From Cristatella mucedo (lineage: Eukaryota > Bryozoa > Phylactolaemata > Cristatellidae): a stretch of 64,000 bases of DNA. This document shows, piece after piece, positions 31,286-43,199 of the stretch. The notes under the pieces were generated by a model. It did not search any database, was not told where the DNA came from, and saw nothing but the letters and a program-made list of their open reading frames with translations. The position numbers were made by a program, and so were the translations under genes. The stretch is from assembly GCA_009760855.2 (NCBI GenBank), contig WPIO01000175.1, forward strand, positions 259,001 through 323,000, read 5' to 3'. How positions within the stretch are numbered: the first letter of the stretch is position 1; each line of letters starts with the position of its first letter.

Positions 31286-32835
31286 CGAGGCATCAGAGGT
31301 CATAACAATATAAGAAGTGAAATCGTATACAATTGGATGGATAAACCCGGAAATATGTTTTCAATAATCAATAGAAAAAAGCGCAGTTTTATCATGCTTA
31401 TTGTTTGAATATTACCTGCATCGCAGTTCAAAAATGCAGAGCCAACCGGGCCGTTGGAGAGCATTGCATAAAAATGGGCGTAAGCGAAAGCATAAAATTT
31501 GGTAAATAAACCAGGGAAACGTTGCTATCAAAACCACGGTTTCTCAACGGTTATTGTGGGAATTATGTACTGTATCATTATATATTGTTTTGTATATAAT
31601 ATTATATATGTGGGAATGGCTACTGCGTCGCAGTCCGAATATTTCAAGATGCTGGCAGGCCCGGGCAATTGGAGGCCGAAGCATAAGAACGCCCTTATGC
31701 TGTGCCATGACATTTGGTTGATAAACCGGGAGCAGCATTGTCTTCAATGTGAAATTAAAAACCAAAATTTCACGATGCTTATTGTGGAGATGAAAGTTGT
31801 ATTGCAGTTGGAATAGGTAGAGTGGCTGGCTGGTCGGGAATATTGAAGGCCACGCTAGTTTGACGCAGTGGTTAAGGTGCTCGCCCCGACCGAGGTCTAC
31901 CCAAGGCCATGGGCTCGAGCCCCTTGGCATATGTGAAGCCCTGAATTATGAATATGTTCTCTTAAGGCACTACACTGATGAATTATACTATTGGTGTTAT
32001 AGCATGAAAACGCAAAAGCGCAATCGCATGAATTTTTGGCAAGTTAACCTGGAATACTGTTGGTTATCATCTGAAATCAAAGCCGCAGTTTTTTGGAAAT
32101 TGAAGCTTTACCGCCGTTTGAATGTTTTAGGCTGCCATTTGGGCAGTGTCATCAGAGGCCATAGATTGATAGCGTAGAAGTATAATCACCTGAAATTTTA
32201 TGAGTAAACCCGGCATACTGTTTTTAATCGCGTGGAATACAAAAATTACATTCTCGAAATACTTTTTATGGAAATAACAGTTGTACCGCACTTTGATTAT
32301 CTAGGGCTGCCATCTGGGCTGGACCGCTAGAGGCCACAGCATGAAAAAGCGATAATGCAATCGGATAAAATCTGGTGGTTAAACGCGGAGCAGTGTTTTC
32401 AATAATTTGTATTCAAACCGTAGTCGTGCAAAGCTTTTCTGGAAACGGCAGTTTTATGGAAGTTCGAATGTTTTTGGCTGCCATTTGGGCCGGGTCATTG
32501 CATACAAAAGCATGAGAAAACGCAAGTTAATTCCTTGACATTTAGAGGAAAAAGTTTCACACTGTTCCCTGTAATATGAAATCAAATCCGCAGCTGTGCA
32601 AATTTTTGTGAAAATGGCAGCGGTATTGCCGTTCAAATGTGCAAAGAAGCTGGCTGACCCGGGATCTTTAAGGCATTGGTATGAGAATGTCCAAGCCCAA
32701 ATTGAGGGAAATTTGGTGGGTAAACGTGTAAAAGCATTCTATTTAACCTGGAATCAAAACCTCAAGTGTTCTGACATTTACTGTGAAAATGGTAGCTGTA
32801 TCGTAGTGTGCAGCAGTTAATTGTGGGATCCCAAT
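31286..32835 (+). repeat. Tandem array of ~170-bp units, right half (plus orientation)
   Basis: About eight copies. The TAAACCCGG-type landmark lies near 31333, 31496, 31711, 32034, 32196, 32370, 32545 (weak) and 32712. GGCTGCCATTTGGG lies at 32130, 32305 and 32476, giving spacings of 175 and 171 bp. Two larger gaps are explained by an AT-rich insertion near 31565-31610 and by SINE-1 at 31849-31992. No frame is conserved, so it looks like non-coding repeat DNA. Confidence 0.85.
31849..31992 (+). mobile_element. SINE-1 inserted in the ~170-bp array
   Basis: GCCACGCTAGTTTGACGCAG, then TGGTTAAGGTGCTCGCCCCG, B-box GGGCTCGAGCCCC and a decayed tail (AATATGTTCTCTTAAGGCAC). It splits a repeat unit, so the array is older than this insertion. 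Confidence 0.8.
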
Positions 32836-32839
32836 GTTT

Positions 32840-33655
32840 GTGCTCATGCCATCATCAAATCACCCTTTCAAAGAGTCACAGTGGGAATTGCCTTCGGAGA
32901 ATCGCACACAGCCCGAGCTTCTAATTGTAATATCGCAAACACCTTTTTATATCTAAATCCCCTTTTTATATCTAACTACATCTTTCTTAAAACATATTTA
33001 AAAGCTGGGATACATTAAATTGTGATCTGAGTTATACTATTTATATATTTTTTCAATACAATACTCAGATATTAGTGTCTATTCAGACCATCGTTCCTTA
33101 AAATTTTCTGTGCTCGAATTTATCGGCAAGCTTGTGTCCTTCATGCTTACGTTGCCGTACGCTTTTGTAGGCGAGTTTTCGTCCAGAGAGCTTAAGTCAG
33201 GTTACTGTTTGACGAACGCAGTAAAAAAACCGTCGCTTGCTAAACCTCACAGAGTATCAGCGAAACGAAAGCCCTACTTGGGTTTGCTTCTGGAAACGGT
33301 CTTGATGCTCTCCCGCTGTAGGTGAAAGTCTTGGCGAGTGGGATCACAGCGCGAACGACCAAATGTATCGACCCCTCTACAAAAGACGAAGCTTCGAGGC
33401 GTGAGTCACGTGACCCGGCAGCTCGCGGGCGCTCACGTCCTGCTTGACGCCGCAGTTGTTGCAGAGGAGGAGGCTCCAGTGTGCGCCCACGTATCCGAAC
33501 CACTTCCTGAGCGCTATTGTTTCCTTGTCAGCGTCCCTGGCAAAAAAGCAAACGAGGAGAATGACGCAAATGACGAGAGAATTGAGCCGACGACGTGGAC
33601 ATCCCTGACGAGAGGCCGACCGACCGACACAGTAAGCAGCGCTCTGCGCCAGCTC
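32840..33655. other. No recognised feature
   Basis: A 118-codon frame at 33338-33694 (+) in GC-richer sequence carries no motif I can name. Confidence 0.35.
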
Positions 33656-33659
33656 TGCG

Positions 33660-33845
33660 ACCTCTACCACCTCACGCTTGACCTTAACTGCTAGCTGGAC
33701 CTCCCCATTGCCAAGCTTGACCTCAACCTTTGGCCAGCTTGACCTAAATGTCTAGCCGGACCAAAGCATCGCCTAGCTTTAGTTCAAACGCTCGCTTGAC
33801 CTCAGGGTTTAGCGTGATCTCAATGTCAAGCTCGACCTATAATAA
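33660..33845. repeat. Irregular repeat of an AGCTTGACCTCAA-like word
   Basis: Seven or eight variants (GCTTGACCTTAAC, GCTTGACCTCAAC, GCTTGACCTAAAT, GCTTGACCTCAGG, GCTCGACCTATAA and others) are spaced about 20-30 bp apart. Confidence 0.7.
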
Positions 33846-33861
33846 TAGCAATATTAATAAT

Positions 33862-34285
33862 AATACATTTGATGTAGCGCCCTCAGAGAACTCAATCTTT
33901 TTCTAGGCAGTTTACATTTGCAGCAAAGGAGGAAAAATTGATTGGCTAGTGGGAACTAGCTCAATAAGTAACAAGGATAACACGGTTAGGGGTGCCCTGT
34001 GCAGTGTCAACATGCAAGTATAGTTAGTGGCAGCATGCACAGTGTCAGCGCGCATAAGTGCACACAAGACCAATCATAAGAACCAGCTAAATGCTGTGAT
34101 AAATATATACGTTTTAGTTTCTTTTTAAACGTGGACAAGTTAGATGTCAAGGCGCAAGTCCGCAGTGAGTTTCCGGCTTTGGAAGCATACGAACTAAAAG
34201 CACGGTCTTCAAAGGATTTGATATTTGTATGAGGAATGGGTGAATAATTACGCTCCAAAAAGCGGGTGGTACGATGCTTATACAG
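33862..34285 (-). mobile_element. LINE-B 3' end
   Basis: Minus-strand C-terminal remnant (NIKSFEDRAFSSYASKAGNS, as in the NLKSFGDRAFSSY segment at 16.0 kb) plus 3' UTR and tail (GAGGGCGCTACATCAAATG). Truncated at about 34285. Confidence 0.8.
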
Positions 34286-34289
34286 TTAT

Positions 34290-35730
34290 GCGAGCGTCTA
34301 TATGTGTTACGATGCTTGTATAGACCTAAGCATCTAGATTTACCTCAGCGTCTTACTCGACTTTAATCGATGTGCCGAAAAGCAATGCCCATTAAGTTTT
34401 GGTTGAAACATTTGAAACATTTTAAGAACGAGTCATGCAAAAAGTAGCATATTGGCCAACTGCTCTAGTTCATGAGCACGTCGAGTTTCCGGTGCGTTCT
34501 TTGTGATGCTACTCACACAATTCCAAAGTTTGCAAATCTTAGAAACAAACCAAAGTCTTCAACTTGAAATCGCACGCGTGCGCCATGCAATCGTCTTGAT
34601 TACTCCTTTAAGGATGGGCCAGTTTAGTGACTTTCAGTGGATGGAACTGGCGTACAGCTTTTTTTAAAGCTGCACTTAGCTATGCACTTATTTCAAAAGA
34701 TTCTGAATCAGCTAAAGCAAACAGCAGTAATGGCAACAAAGATAAATAAGTAAAAACCAGGCTACCTTCCAATGCATTTAAATGTAAGGTGACTCGGAAA
34801 GACCAGAAGAAGTTAATGTCACTAAGCGTCCTCCAAATACAAAAAGCAAAACACAAGAGTTGCAATTAAAAAGGCTAATACACAACTATCTGTACACGAT
34901 ATAATGACTAACAGATATAAACTGATACACATAAACATATTATACTTTATAGAACATACTAGCAAGCAGATGGCTGGCTAAGCAAACTGAAAAGCTCAAT
35001 GTCGCATAAGCTCAATGTCACATTAGCTCATTGTCGCGTAAGCTCGTTCTCGGGCTTAAGAATTCTTTACCATGGACAGAGTGCCGCTAACTTTCTCACT
35101 TTGATGGTGAATCAATAACGTCGGTCAGTAAAGGTATAAGCGAGGATTTCTTGCGAAATCCTTTAAGTAGAGAACGGTGAGCCGGGATGAGGGGATTTCT
35201 GGTGGTTGCAGAAGCAAGCTCAAATTGCACTCAGCAACTAGATCAGCGAGCGAGCTGGACGACGCTGAGTGACCCTGGGTGACGAAGCACAAACATCTTA
35301 CTAATGACTTCCCCAGTGGCGAGTGGGTCATAGAAAACTGGCCACTATACCTAGGGGCCTGTTCATAAAAAAGCTTGTTTTCGTAACGGGCGTTACTTCT
35401 CGTGCATACGATGACGATAGCAGGGGTTGTGGTCCTGAACTAATTTTCATGTTCTGCAGTAGCAATAGAGTTACCACCAATGTCTCGATATTGAAGCTAG
35501 TATACATATTATTTATATACCTGTATCGTCGGAATAATGCATGGTACTAATTCTGCGAAATGGCATCGGTCATATCTTAAGCATCCAGCTGTCATAAGGG
35601 GATCTTAGGCTGACTGCACTACATCTGTTGACATGATGTCTTAAGTTGAAGCCTCAAGATTCTTTATAGCACCTAGTGGAAAAACACAACACTCAATACT
35701 AGAAATGTTCGCACGCTTCTAGAAATAATC
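34290..35730. other. No gene; 16-bp minisatellite at about 34993-35055
   Basis: Four copies of a TAAGCTCAATGTCGCA-like unit, drifting from copy to copy. The rest is AT-rich unique sequence. Confidence 0.5.
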
Positions 35731-35734
35731 ATTG

Positions 35735-35878
35735 AAGAACCACGTAATTCATTTTGTTTATCAAGCATGATTTTACTCACGATTCAATCGCGTTTCCCTT
35801 TGCAGCAAATGTAAAGCGCCTAGAAAGAGATTGAGTTCTCTGTGGGCGCTTTATCAAGTGCATACTTATTGTTATAAG
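35735..35878 (+). mobile_element. LINE-B tail-only copy
   Basis: About 140 bp: GTTTATCAAGCATGATTTTA, TTTCCCTTTGCAGCAAATGT, then the complete hairpin (AAAGCGCCTAGAAAGAGATT ... GTGGGCGCTTTATC). A good reference for the intact LINE-B 3' hairpin. Confidence 0.85.
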
Positions 35879-35924
35879 AATCATTGAGCGTCACCTATTT
35901 ATCGAGAAGCTATCGCCCCTTCGG

Positions 35925-36390
35925 CGAGTCAAAGGCCTTACTCGCTTTTCGGAATCTAATTGTTTACCTACATCTCGTAAAAACCTCAAATCCTTTGGAG
36001 ACCATGCCTTAAGTTCGTGTGCTCCCAAAGCCTGGAGCTCACTTCCGACCTGCATCACGCCATCCCCTGATTTGACCACAATTAAAAAGAAACTAAAAAC
36101 ACACCCATTTATCACAGCATTTAATGGATCCATGTGATTCGACCTTTATGTGCTTATACGGGCTGACACTGTGCATGATGCCACAAACCACACTTGCATG
36201 CTGACCCTGTGCATGTCACCCCTAACGATGCTACTCCTGCAGTTTATTGAGCATGTTGACCACTAACCACTTGATCGTGTTTCCTTTGCAGCAATGTAAA
36301 GTACCAAGAAAGAGTTTGAGTTTTTAGAAGGCCCTTTATCCAGTGTGTAGTCACTATTATTAAAAATAATAATAATATTATTATTATTAC
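35925..36390 (+). mobile_element. LINE-B 3' end
   Basis: Starts in the coding C-terminus (TTACTCGCTTTTCGGAATCT ... CCTCAAATCCTTTGGAGACC). Stop and 3' UTR follow, then a decayed hairpin and an (ATT)n tail. Confidence 0.85.
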
Positions 36391-36449
36391 TGAAATGCAA
36401 GCGCTTAGGTCCGATGTGAATGGAACGTACAGTGCATTTTTATACCGCT

Positions 36450-37240
36450 TTTCGTCCAATGAGCCTTTAAAGTATTCGGTGCTCCTGGAACCTGTTCTAG
36501 GTCTTATTCTTTTGATTATTCATGATCTCATTTCCAATGAAATTGCCGTAACAGTATAGGCGTTAATTTTCTTGCAGATGACACACAGCTGTACACGTGC
36601 TTCGATCAACTCCCGAATTTCAGCACCCCAAACTCGCCGACGTAAATTGCAGCATTAATTGCTGACATTCGCATTTGAATTGTTGCACACTTTTTTCGAA
36701 TACAATCTCGACAGAATCAACTTATTAGTAATTGTAAACCTAGTCTCCCACAGATAGAAGCAATCTGAACCCGTGCAATAGGCTCGCAGCTCCGTTCCCT
36801 CATCTCTTTCGTCCATCTTTGCAAGAGGTATCCGCGTATCTGGTACCCCAGTGAACTGTCACTAGGTGATCATATCAAAGCGTTCATAAATTCTGATTGC
36901 TTGTAGCATTGTAGTATTTGAATTGTATGGGAGTTTTTAGAACATTTTCCGAACGCAAACTGTTCCAATACATTCCGTCTAGACTTCCGTAATTCACCGA
37001 TCACACGTATTTCTGCCAGTGTAATGAGACGCTTACAGTTGGAGCGCAACTCCACAGAATCTCTCGTCTTTCATGAAAGTCACGTCTGTCACATTAGAAC
37101 AAATTCATATCGAGATTCTCCACCTTCTCCCAATATGGTAGGGTAATGCAATGAAACTTCTACAACTGTCCTCTTTTAGGCATGTTCATTATCATGCTCC
37201 GGCCTTACTGCCTAATATGCTTCCTAAGAAACCCATAATA
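36450..37240 (+). mobile_element. LINE-C, RT to C-terminus, highly decayed
   Basis: FLADDTQLYTCFDQL at about 36575-36615 preserves the catalytic ADD and the following QLY-CFD of this group. Further right, the phrases around 37030 (GCTTACAGTTGGAGCGCAAC) and 37185 align with LRRLQLVQN and the SLTFRSLH-LAPAYL region. Much more diverged than LINE-B copies. Confidence 0.6.
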
Positions 37241-37393
37241 GCAAAGGTAATAACAAAAACGCATTTTTAAGAGAACCAAATCTCTTTCTACGTACTTTTT
37301 ATAAACTTTACCGGAAGCAGGTTAATTAATAAATGGTAAAATACACAGCGCGAGCAACCACTCACTAGCACACATTCTCAAATCACGTGGACC

Positions 37394-37445
37394 CAGAAAG
37401 TGCCTCGAGGAGCCGGTAGGAAGTGCCTCGAGGAGCCGGTAGGAG
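37394..37445. repeat. 24-bp tandem duplication
   Basis: GTGCCTCGAGGAGCCGGTAG plus GAA occurs twice in a row, followed by GAGC. Confidence 0.9.
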
Positions 37446-37571
37446 CTGTAGCTTCTTTGTAAATGTCATCAAATCAGGGATTTCGTGACGCTCGGCGTCG
37501 TGGCTGAGTTCTAAGCTTTTCGAGAACTCAAGCTAAAGGCACGGTCTACAAAGGATTTAAGTTTAGTTAAT

Positions 37572-38247
37572 AATAATAATGTAATGTATCTCCGTCAGTA
37601 ACTCCACAAAGTCATAAAGACCATGTGGGTGTTACGCAGGAGAGTTTTGTATAGCGCACTCACAGCCTAAGCGGCTTTCGGTACGCATTCGGTTGCCAAC
37701 AGACTTCGTCTCACGCAACAAAGAGAAAGTGGGAAGCATAGCAGAGTCAGGAGAGCAGTTGAGGTAGTGAGTAGCATAGAAGTAGCAGTTCAGGACCGCT
37801 GAAAAAGATGTGCCATAGTCGGCGGTTGGAGAGTAGATGTCGTTGCGTAAGAATTGTGGAAGCGAGTTCCACAGTCTAGGACCTGCAGAGCTAAAGCTTC
37901 TGTCGCCAACTGTCTTTAAGCGGAGGAATGGGACAGCTAATTTATTGTCCACACAGGACCTGAGGGCGCGAACAGGCTGAAACTGATGCAGCAGTTCAGC
38001 TAGGTATGAAGGAGCCAAGCCGTGGCGGGCCTTGTGGGTCAGCGTAAGAACTTTGCTCTGTATCCTTTGCTCAACCGGCAACCATCCCAGCTCTTCCAGC
38101 AAAGGAGACATGTGCTCAAACCGCTGGGACTTGAAGACCAGCCTTGCAGACATATTCATAGTCCGCTGTAGTGGCATAATAGCTTTCTTTGGTCGCCCAG
38201 CCAAAAGGGAATTACAATAATCAAGCCAAGACAGAACTAAAGAGTTG
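37572..38247 (-). mobile_element. LINE-A 3' end, well preserved
   Basis: Minus-strand frame open for 190 codons: ARLVFKSQRFEHMSPLLEEL, GWLPVEQRIQSKVLTLTHKA, RHGLAPSYLAELLHQF, VDNKLAVPFLRLKTVGDRSF, SLLRETKSVGNRMRTES and LGCECAIQNS. It then has the tail GTCTTTATGACTTTGTGGAG and TACATTACATTA. Best reference copy of the LINE-A C-terminus here. It abuts a LINE-B end at 38247 with the two junctions touching. Confidence 0.92.
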
Positions 38248-38815
38248 ATAAAGCTCCCTCAGAGAACTCAATCTCTTTCTAGGCGCTTTACATTAGCTGC
38301 AAAGGAAACGCAATAAAATGGTGAATAATAGCATGCTTGATAAACAACATAAATAACATGGTTAGGGTTGACATGCACAGGGTCAGCATGAAAATGTGAT
38401 TAGTGGGAGCATGCACAGTGTCAGCACGCATAAGTACAAAAAGCAAAATCACATGCTGTCCTAAATAAGTGCTTTTTTAAAGTTTTCTTTTAAATGTGGT
38501 CAAGTCAGGGGATGTTGTGACGCAAGTCGGAGTTGAGTTCCAGGCTTTGGGAGCATAAGAACTAAATGCATGGTCTCCAAAGAATTTAAGGTTTGTACGA
38601 GGTATTGTAAACTGTTGGATTCCGAAATGCGGGTGGTCCGATACTTGGCCTAGTGGGGAAGTAGGTCTGATAGATATGCTGGAGCCAAAGAATGAAGAGA
38701 CCTAAAAGTGAGTGACAAAACCTTGAAGTCCATGAGCTGCTTGACTGGTGGCGAGTGCAGGTCGGCAAGAAGTGGTGCGATGTGGCAACATCAAGAGAGC
38801 ACCATCGAGGCACAG
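38248..38815 (-). mobile_element. LINE-B 3' end
   Basis: The tail (GAGGGAGCTTTATCAAC side) starts at the LINE-A junction. 3' UTR with CATGCTCCCACTAATCAC-like wording, then C-terminal coding remnants (PRSSSSWTSRFCHSLLG in a shifted frame). Confidence 0.85.
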
Positions 38816-38849
38816 CTAAATTACATCAATCAGAAAAGCGGAGTTTACT

Positions 38850-39660
38850 TTAGCCTTCGCTTAATTTGATTTGCTAGATTTGATTGGTAGCAAGAGAATA
38901 TAGAGTCCTACACGTGAGTGACCAGGCCATGAAGGAAACTATTGTAGGTCCGTAAAGTGGTGCAATGTGACGATTACGACGTCCACGACAGAAAAACATA
39001 ACTGTAGAGTTTGGCACCAACAACTGCAAGCGTGTCTATGCACAGGCCAGAAGACTCGCCAATAGCGAGTTACAGAAGTAGAGGCAGAATGTCAGAAATG
39101 GGTGGACCAGCTTGGATGTAGTTTTTGTAACTAATCAGATCCTAGTTATTTTTGCCATGCAGCTTGGGTGTAAGTAGGCAGACTTGGAAAAGGTGCTGAT
39201 GGGGGTCATCTATTAAAAGGTCATTTTAGAGTACGACATTCAGATTTCGTGAAGATGTCACAGGAATTAGGCTGAACCAGCCCATTTCATGGGATACGTT
39301 TTCCAATATCTGAGGGATATTTGATTTGAGCATAACTTGAAAGTTTTTTTACAGTCAATTAAATTTGAGAAAGTGTGTTGCTATTCTAGGGCAGATGTCA
39401 GCAAAACCTGCAGCAAAAGAGTTGAGAGAGTTTGTCACGCTAGATGGGAGGCAGGGATCAAAGCATAGGTACAGCTGTCGTGCAGTCATCTGCATAGCAT
39501 ACAACGGAAAGCGCAGATTAGACTTCGCGAATACATCGATTACAGTGAGGGTAAAAATGGAAATAAAAAACAAAGAGAATCAGAGCGAACGCGAATCCCT
39601 ACATTTGCTCAGACGTTTGGGGCTACCCAGACGACGTGTGCCAGTTGACATCCATGCACC
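38850..39660 (-). mobile_element. LINE-C, RT core and C-terminus
   Basis: Minus strand: the FTLTVIDVFAKSNLRF segment followed by QMTARQLYLCFDPCLPSSVT at 39573-39360 aligns with LADVIAKHNLGFHFYGDDTQLYRCF of the 44-kb LINE-B, with the catalytic DD region disrupted. The rest (to 38850) parallels the post-RT segment. Confidence 0.65.
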
Positions 39661-39871
39661 ATGCTCCTAAGTCTACCCGCTAAGGCTGGACACAAGCCGT
39701 TGGAGATTAGTGTGACTGATCAGAAAGCAAGATGAGAGAGACGTTATGAAAGAGACAGGAAATGGCGATCGATAATTTAAAAACTGTCGAAAGAGCCAGT
39801 AGAACATCGGCTGAGAGACATTACCGAATTCTGCAGCGTTCCCGAGACGCTCATTATAAATTTGCAGCAGC

Positions 39872-39908
39872 TCAGACTCCATGGAGAAATTAGCTCCATG
39901 GAGTCTGA
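39872..39908. repeat. Perfect 15-bp hairpin
   Basis: TCAGACTCCATGGAG, loop AAATTAG, then CTCCATGGAGTCTGA. Each arm itself contains the palindrome CTCCATGGAG. No terminator or known RNA element is implied. Confidence 0.9.
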
Positions 39909-39919
39909 AATGGGAGCTT

Positions 39920-41080
39920 TCGCTCTAGGTTCGAACATTTTTACAGCTGTTTATTTAGACTACCACTTATTTTGCATCTTTCATGGGAGGAGACTGGAAA
40001 CCAGAGAGTGGCTGCTTACGTTCGTGTCTAGTGTGGCTTTCTAAATGACTGAACTATCGACAGCATTTTTCAAGGTGCACAGGTAATACATGCGGCTAAT
40101 TTTTAAGTTAGTTGACCTTGTTCTCCTCAAGCTGCGGTTATGTGATGGCGTAGCTAAAAAATAATCTTAAATCCGTGCCTACAGTTTGTACGCTCACAAA
40201 TCAAAACACACCTTTGAGGCCAACGCCAAGACATTACCTGACTTGATGAAATTAAAAAAAGAAGCTGCCAACCCAGCTATTTCTCGCCTAATTTTCTTAG
40301 TCCGTGTGAATTGTTTCGTGCATGCTCATGAGTGCTGAATTCTACATAATATCATCGATCAATTTAGATGCTTCATCTCGACCAAATATCAAGTTCCTTG
40401 AAGTAGACTAGTTTCTCTTATGTTACTGCATCCAATTATTAATAAAATAGTTTTATCATTGCTGTAAGCTTTAGCCTGGACTTGCTCCTAGTTACATCAA
40501 GCTGAGATTATCATCTTTGCTATCGCTTGTTGCTTGGCATCACACCGCATACACATTTTCTTCGGCTTTGACGAATAATCTGCTAATCTTTTATACTCAA
40601 GCTGAAATAAGTGATGTCTCCCCATACTTCGTTTTCGCCTCAGGTTAAATCGTTTTGGTCTCATGATCAACGATTCTAATTTGCTCGTCTTTCCAAGGGC
40701 TCTGCTGAAAAAAAAATTATTAACAGTTGCGCAAGTTCAAGTAATTTTAATTTAATTGGAAGATTAACAATAAAGTTTGGAATAATTTGCGCAATCCCAT
40801 TTTCAGTCACGTTCAAGCGGCGTAGCCCGAGGGTTTCATCAAAGGCACATCATGACATTTAAGCTTGTGAAGGTGCCTGTTACCATCGCGTCATCTTTTG
40901 GCTGAAGCCTCGACTTTTTGCTGAAGTTGATTCATCAGAATCAAAGAATGGGCTAACAATTCTGGGAAAGTAGGTGACTGCCGCGACAACTTGGCTCGGC
41001 TTAATCTTAATAGTGCAGAAGGCAGAGCAAGACGAGCCGAGTGTTGTCCAGGCATTTAAGAAGATTGTGACGTACATGCA
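39920..41080. other. AT-rich, no recognised feature
   Basis: No open frame above about 65 codons, and no repeat recognised. Confidence 0.45.
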
Positions 41081-41084
41081 TCAA

Positions 41085-42008
41085 CTATGACGATAAAACC
41101 GAACTGTTAATGATAGGATGCCCTAAGCGTGTGGCTGGATTAAAAGGCTTTTCTCCTCTAATAGGCGATGCTGTTGTGCGACCATCGCCGAGTGCTCAAA
41201 ATTTAGGTATCGTTTTTGACAGCTGTCTCAATTTTAAAAGCTTAATTCAGAAGACTGCTTCTGCAGCTAGCCATCACGTCCTATCCCTATCCAAGATTAG
41301 GAGCTGCCTTCCACAGTGGCTTGCAAAAAATTTAACTAGCTCCTTAGTTCTGTCTCGGCTTGATTTTTGTAATTCCCTTTTGGCTAGGCCGCAAAAGAAA
41401 GAAACTATGGCACTGCAGCTGACTACGAGTATGGCTGCAAGGCTAGTCTTCAAGTCCCTGAGGTTTGAGCACGTGTCTCATTCGTTAAAAGAGCTATGAT
41501 GGCTGCCGGTTGAGCAACGGATTCAGAGCGAAGTACTTATGCTGACTCACAAGGCCCGCCACGGCTTGGCTCCTTCGCACCTAGCTGAACTGCTGCACCA
41601 CTTTAAGCGTCTTTGTGCCCTCAGGTCCTGTGTGGACAATTAATTAGCTGTTCCATTCCTCCGCTTAAAGACCGTTGGCGACAGAAGCTTTAGCTCTGCA
41701 GGTCCTAGACTGTGGAACTCGCTTCCACAATTTTTACGCAACGAAAACTACTCTCCTGCTGCCGACTATGGCTCATCCTTTTCAGCGGTCCTGAGCTGCT
41801 ACTTCCGTGCTACTCACTACCTCAACTGCTCTCCTAACTCTGCTATACTTCTCACTTTCTCTTTGTTTCGTGAGACAGAGTCTGTTGGCTACCGATTGCG
41901 TGCCGAAAGCCGCTTAGGCTGTGAGCGAGCTATACAAAAGTATCCTGCATAACATCCCCTTAGTCTTTATTGTTTTATGGAGTTACAGACGGAGATGCAT
42001 TTCATTCG
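41085..42008 (+). mobile_element. LINE-A, post-RT half
   Basis: Begins just after the YADD box (ACGATAAAACCGAACTGTTA): KRVAGLKGFSPLIGDAVVRP, QNLGIVFDSCLNFKSLIQKT, SSLVLSRLDFCNSLLARPQK, then a C-terminus with frameshifts and the tail (GGAGTTACAGACGGAGATGC, then ATTTCATT). Confidence 0.9.
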
Positions 42009-42009
42009 A

Positions 42010-42085
42010 CTGGTGTTGCTTTCCTAATTAGTGTCCTGACTTCAGCCTTTTTGAAAAGTGCTGAGACATGACCTAAAGCTTAATG
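42010..42085 (-). mobile_element. LINE-B pre-RT fragment
   Basis: Reverse complement TTAGGTCATGTCTCAGCACT followed by TTTCAAAAAGGCTGAAGTCA matches 23.90-23.95 kb (SGHVPAIFKKAVVR). Lies between two LINE-A tail pieces. Confidence 0.7.
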
Positions 42086-42089
42086 CGTA

Positions 42090-42132
42090 ACACCCATATA
42101 GTCTTTACGGAGTTACAGACGGAGACCCATAC
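42090..42132 (+). mobile_element. LINE-A tail fragment
   Basis: GCGTAACACCCATATAGTCT and GGAGTTACAGACGGAGAC: a second copy of the last ~45 bp of LINE-A, 80 bp after the first. Confidence 0.75.
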
Positions 42133-42139
42133 TTGTAAA

Positions 42140-43195
42140 CATTTACAGCAAGTAGGCAGCTGAAGCAATATAATCATAATAGCTCATTACTTTGCACCTT
42201 CTCAAGCACGTCTGGTCGGCGACATTAACTGTTTCCTATTCAGGCGCTGATGTACATGCCAATGGCTATTAATAAATCGTGAATGCTTCAATATTGTAGA
42301 TATTCACGTCACGTGTTTCGCGGGGTGGGGGGGGGGAGGGAGATTCGGCTGCTATCACGGAGAGTCCGTAGATTTACCTGGAGCGCAAAAAGTCTAGGCG
42401 AAGTATTCATTTCTGTCTTAGACGGCTTTAACCTATGCTCGTGTTATAAGTTTACCCGCCATTACCCTCGTTATGTCTAGGATGCCGAATTACACACTGG
42501 TATGCAATCGTCCATGAGAAATGGTTCCTCCCACCCATCAATGTCGCAGCTTGCACGGATAGAGAGCATCAACAATTTCGACAGGGGTAAGCAAATCGGC
42601 GCACAAGCGGATTTGTGAGGAGAGAGGAAAAGGAGAGAGTTCTTTTACAGCTGAGCACAAGAGACGATGGTGAGTAAATCTACATATACGGTGCGAGAAA
42701 AATTCACGAGAAAACCTGTTTGTATGCCAAGCGTGGGAAACTGCGACCGAATATGTACTATCAAACTTTTCTCGTTCTCGTTTCTATTTTAACCTTAAAT
42801 AAGCTGTAACGAGGATTTTACCCTCCGCCCATCTGGAGCCATCACAATGAATTCAAATTCTAAATGTTTGAAGTATAAAATATTGCTTTGAATAGTAATA
42901 ATATTATTAATAATAAAAATTTAGATAGTTTTCACTAACGGCAAGCGTCTTATTGCACAGGCAGGTCGACCTAAAAATTGTGATTCACAGAGCCCTAGTC
43001 GGTATATCGCGAATTCGCGAATCAGCACAATTGCGGCATGCTTACTAAAGTGAGCCTAAGATTCGGCAGACGCGATAGTGCTGCTGATGTGGTCATCTAA
43101 TTACAAGTTATTTATGGAGACTGCACCTATAATACCTCCAGAGAAAACAAGAGAAACAGTAAATTGAAGTAAACATTTGAAGTGTTATGCTTTAT
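42140..43195. other. No gene; G-rich tract at 42320-42340
   Basis: GGGGTGGGGGGGGGAGGG could form a G-quadruplex. Otherwise unrecognised AT-rich sequence. Confidence 0.45.
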
Positions 43196-43199
43196 AATT

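Noticed and set aside
33338-33694. 118-codon plus-strand gene
   Set aside because: No recognisable domain, and the neighbouring sequence is repeat-like; not enough to call.
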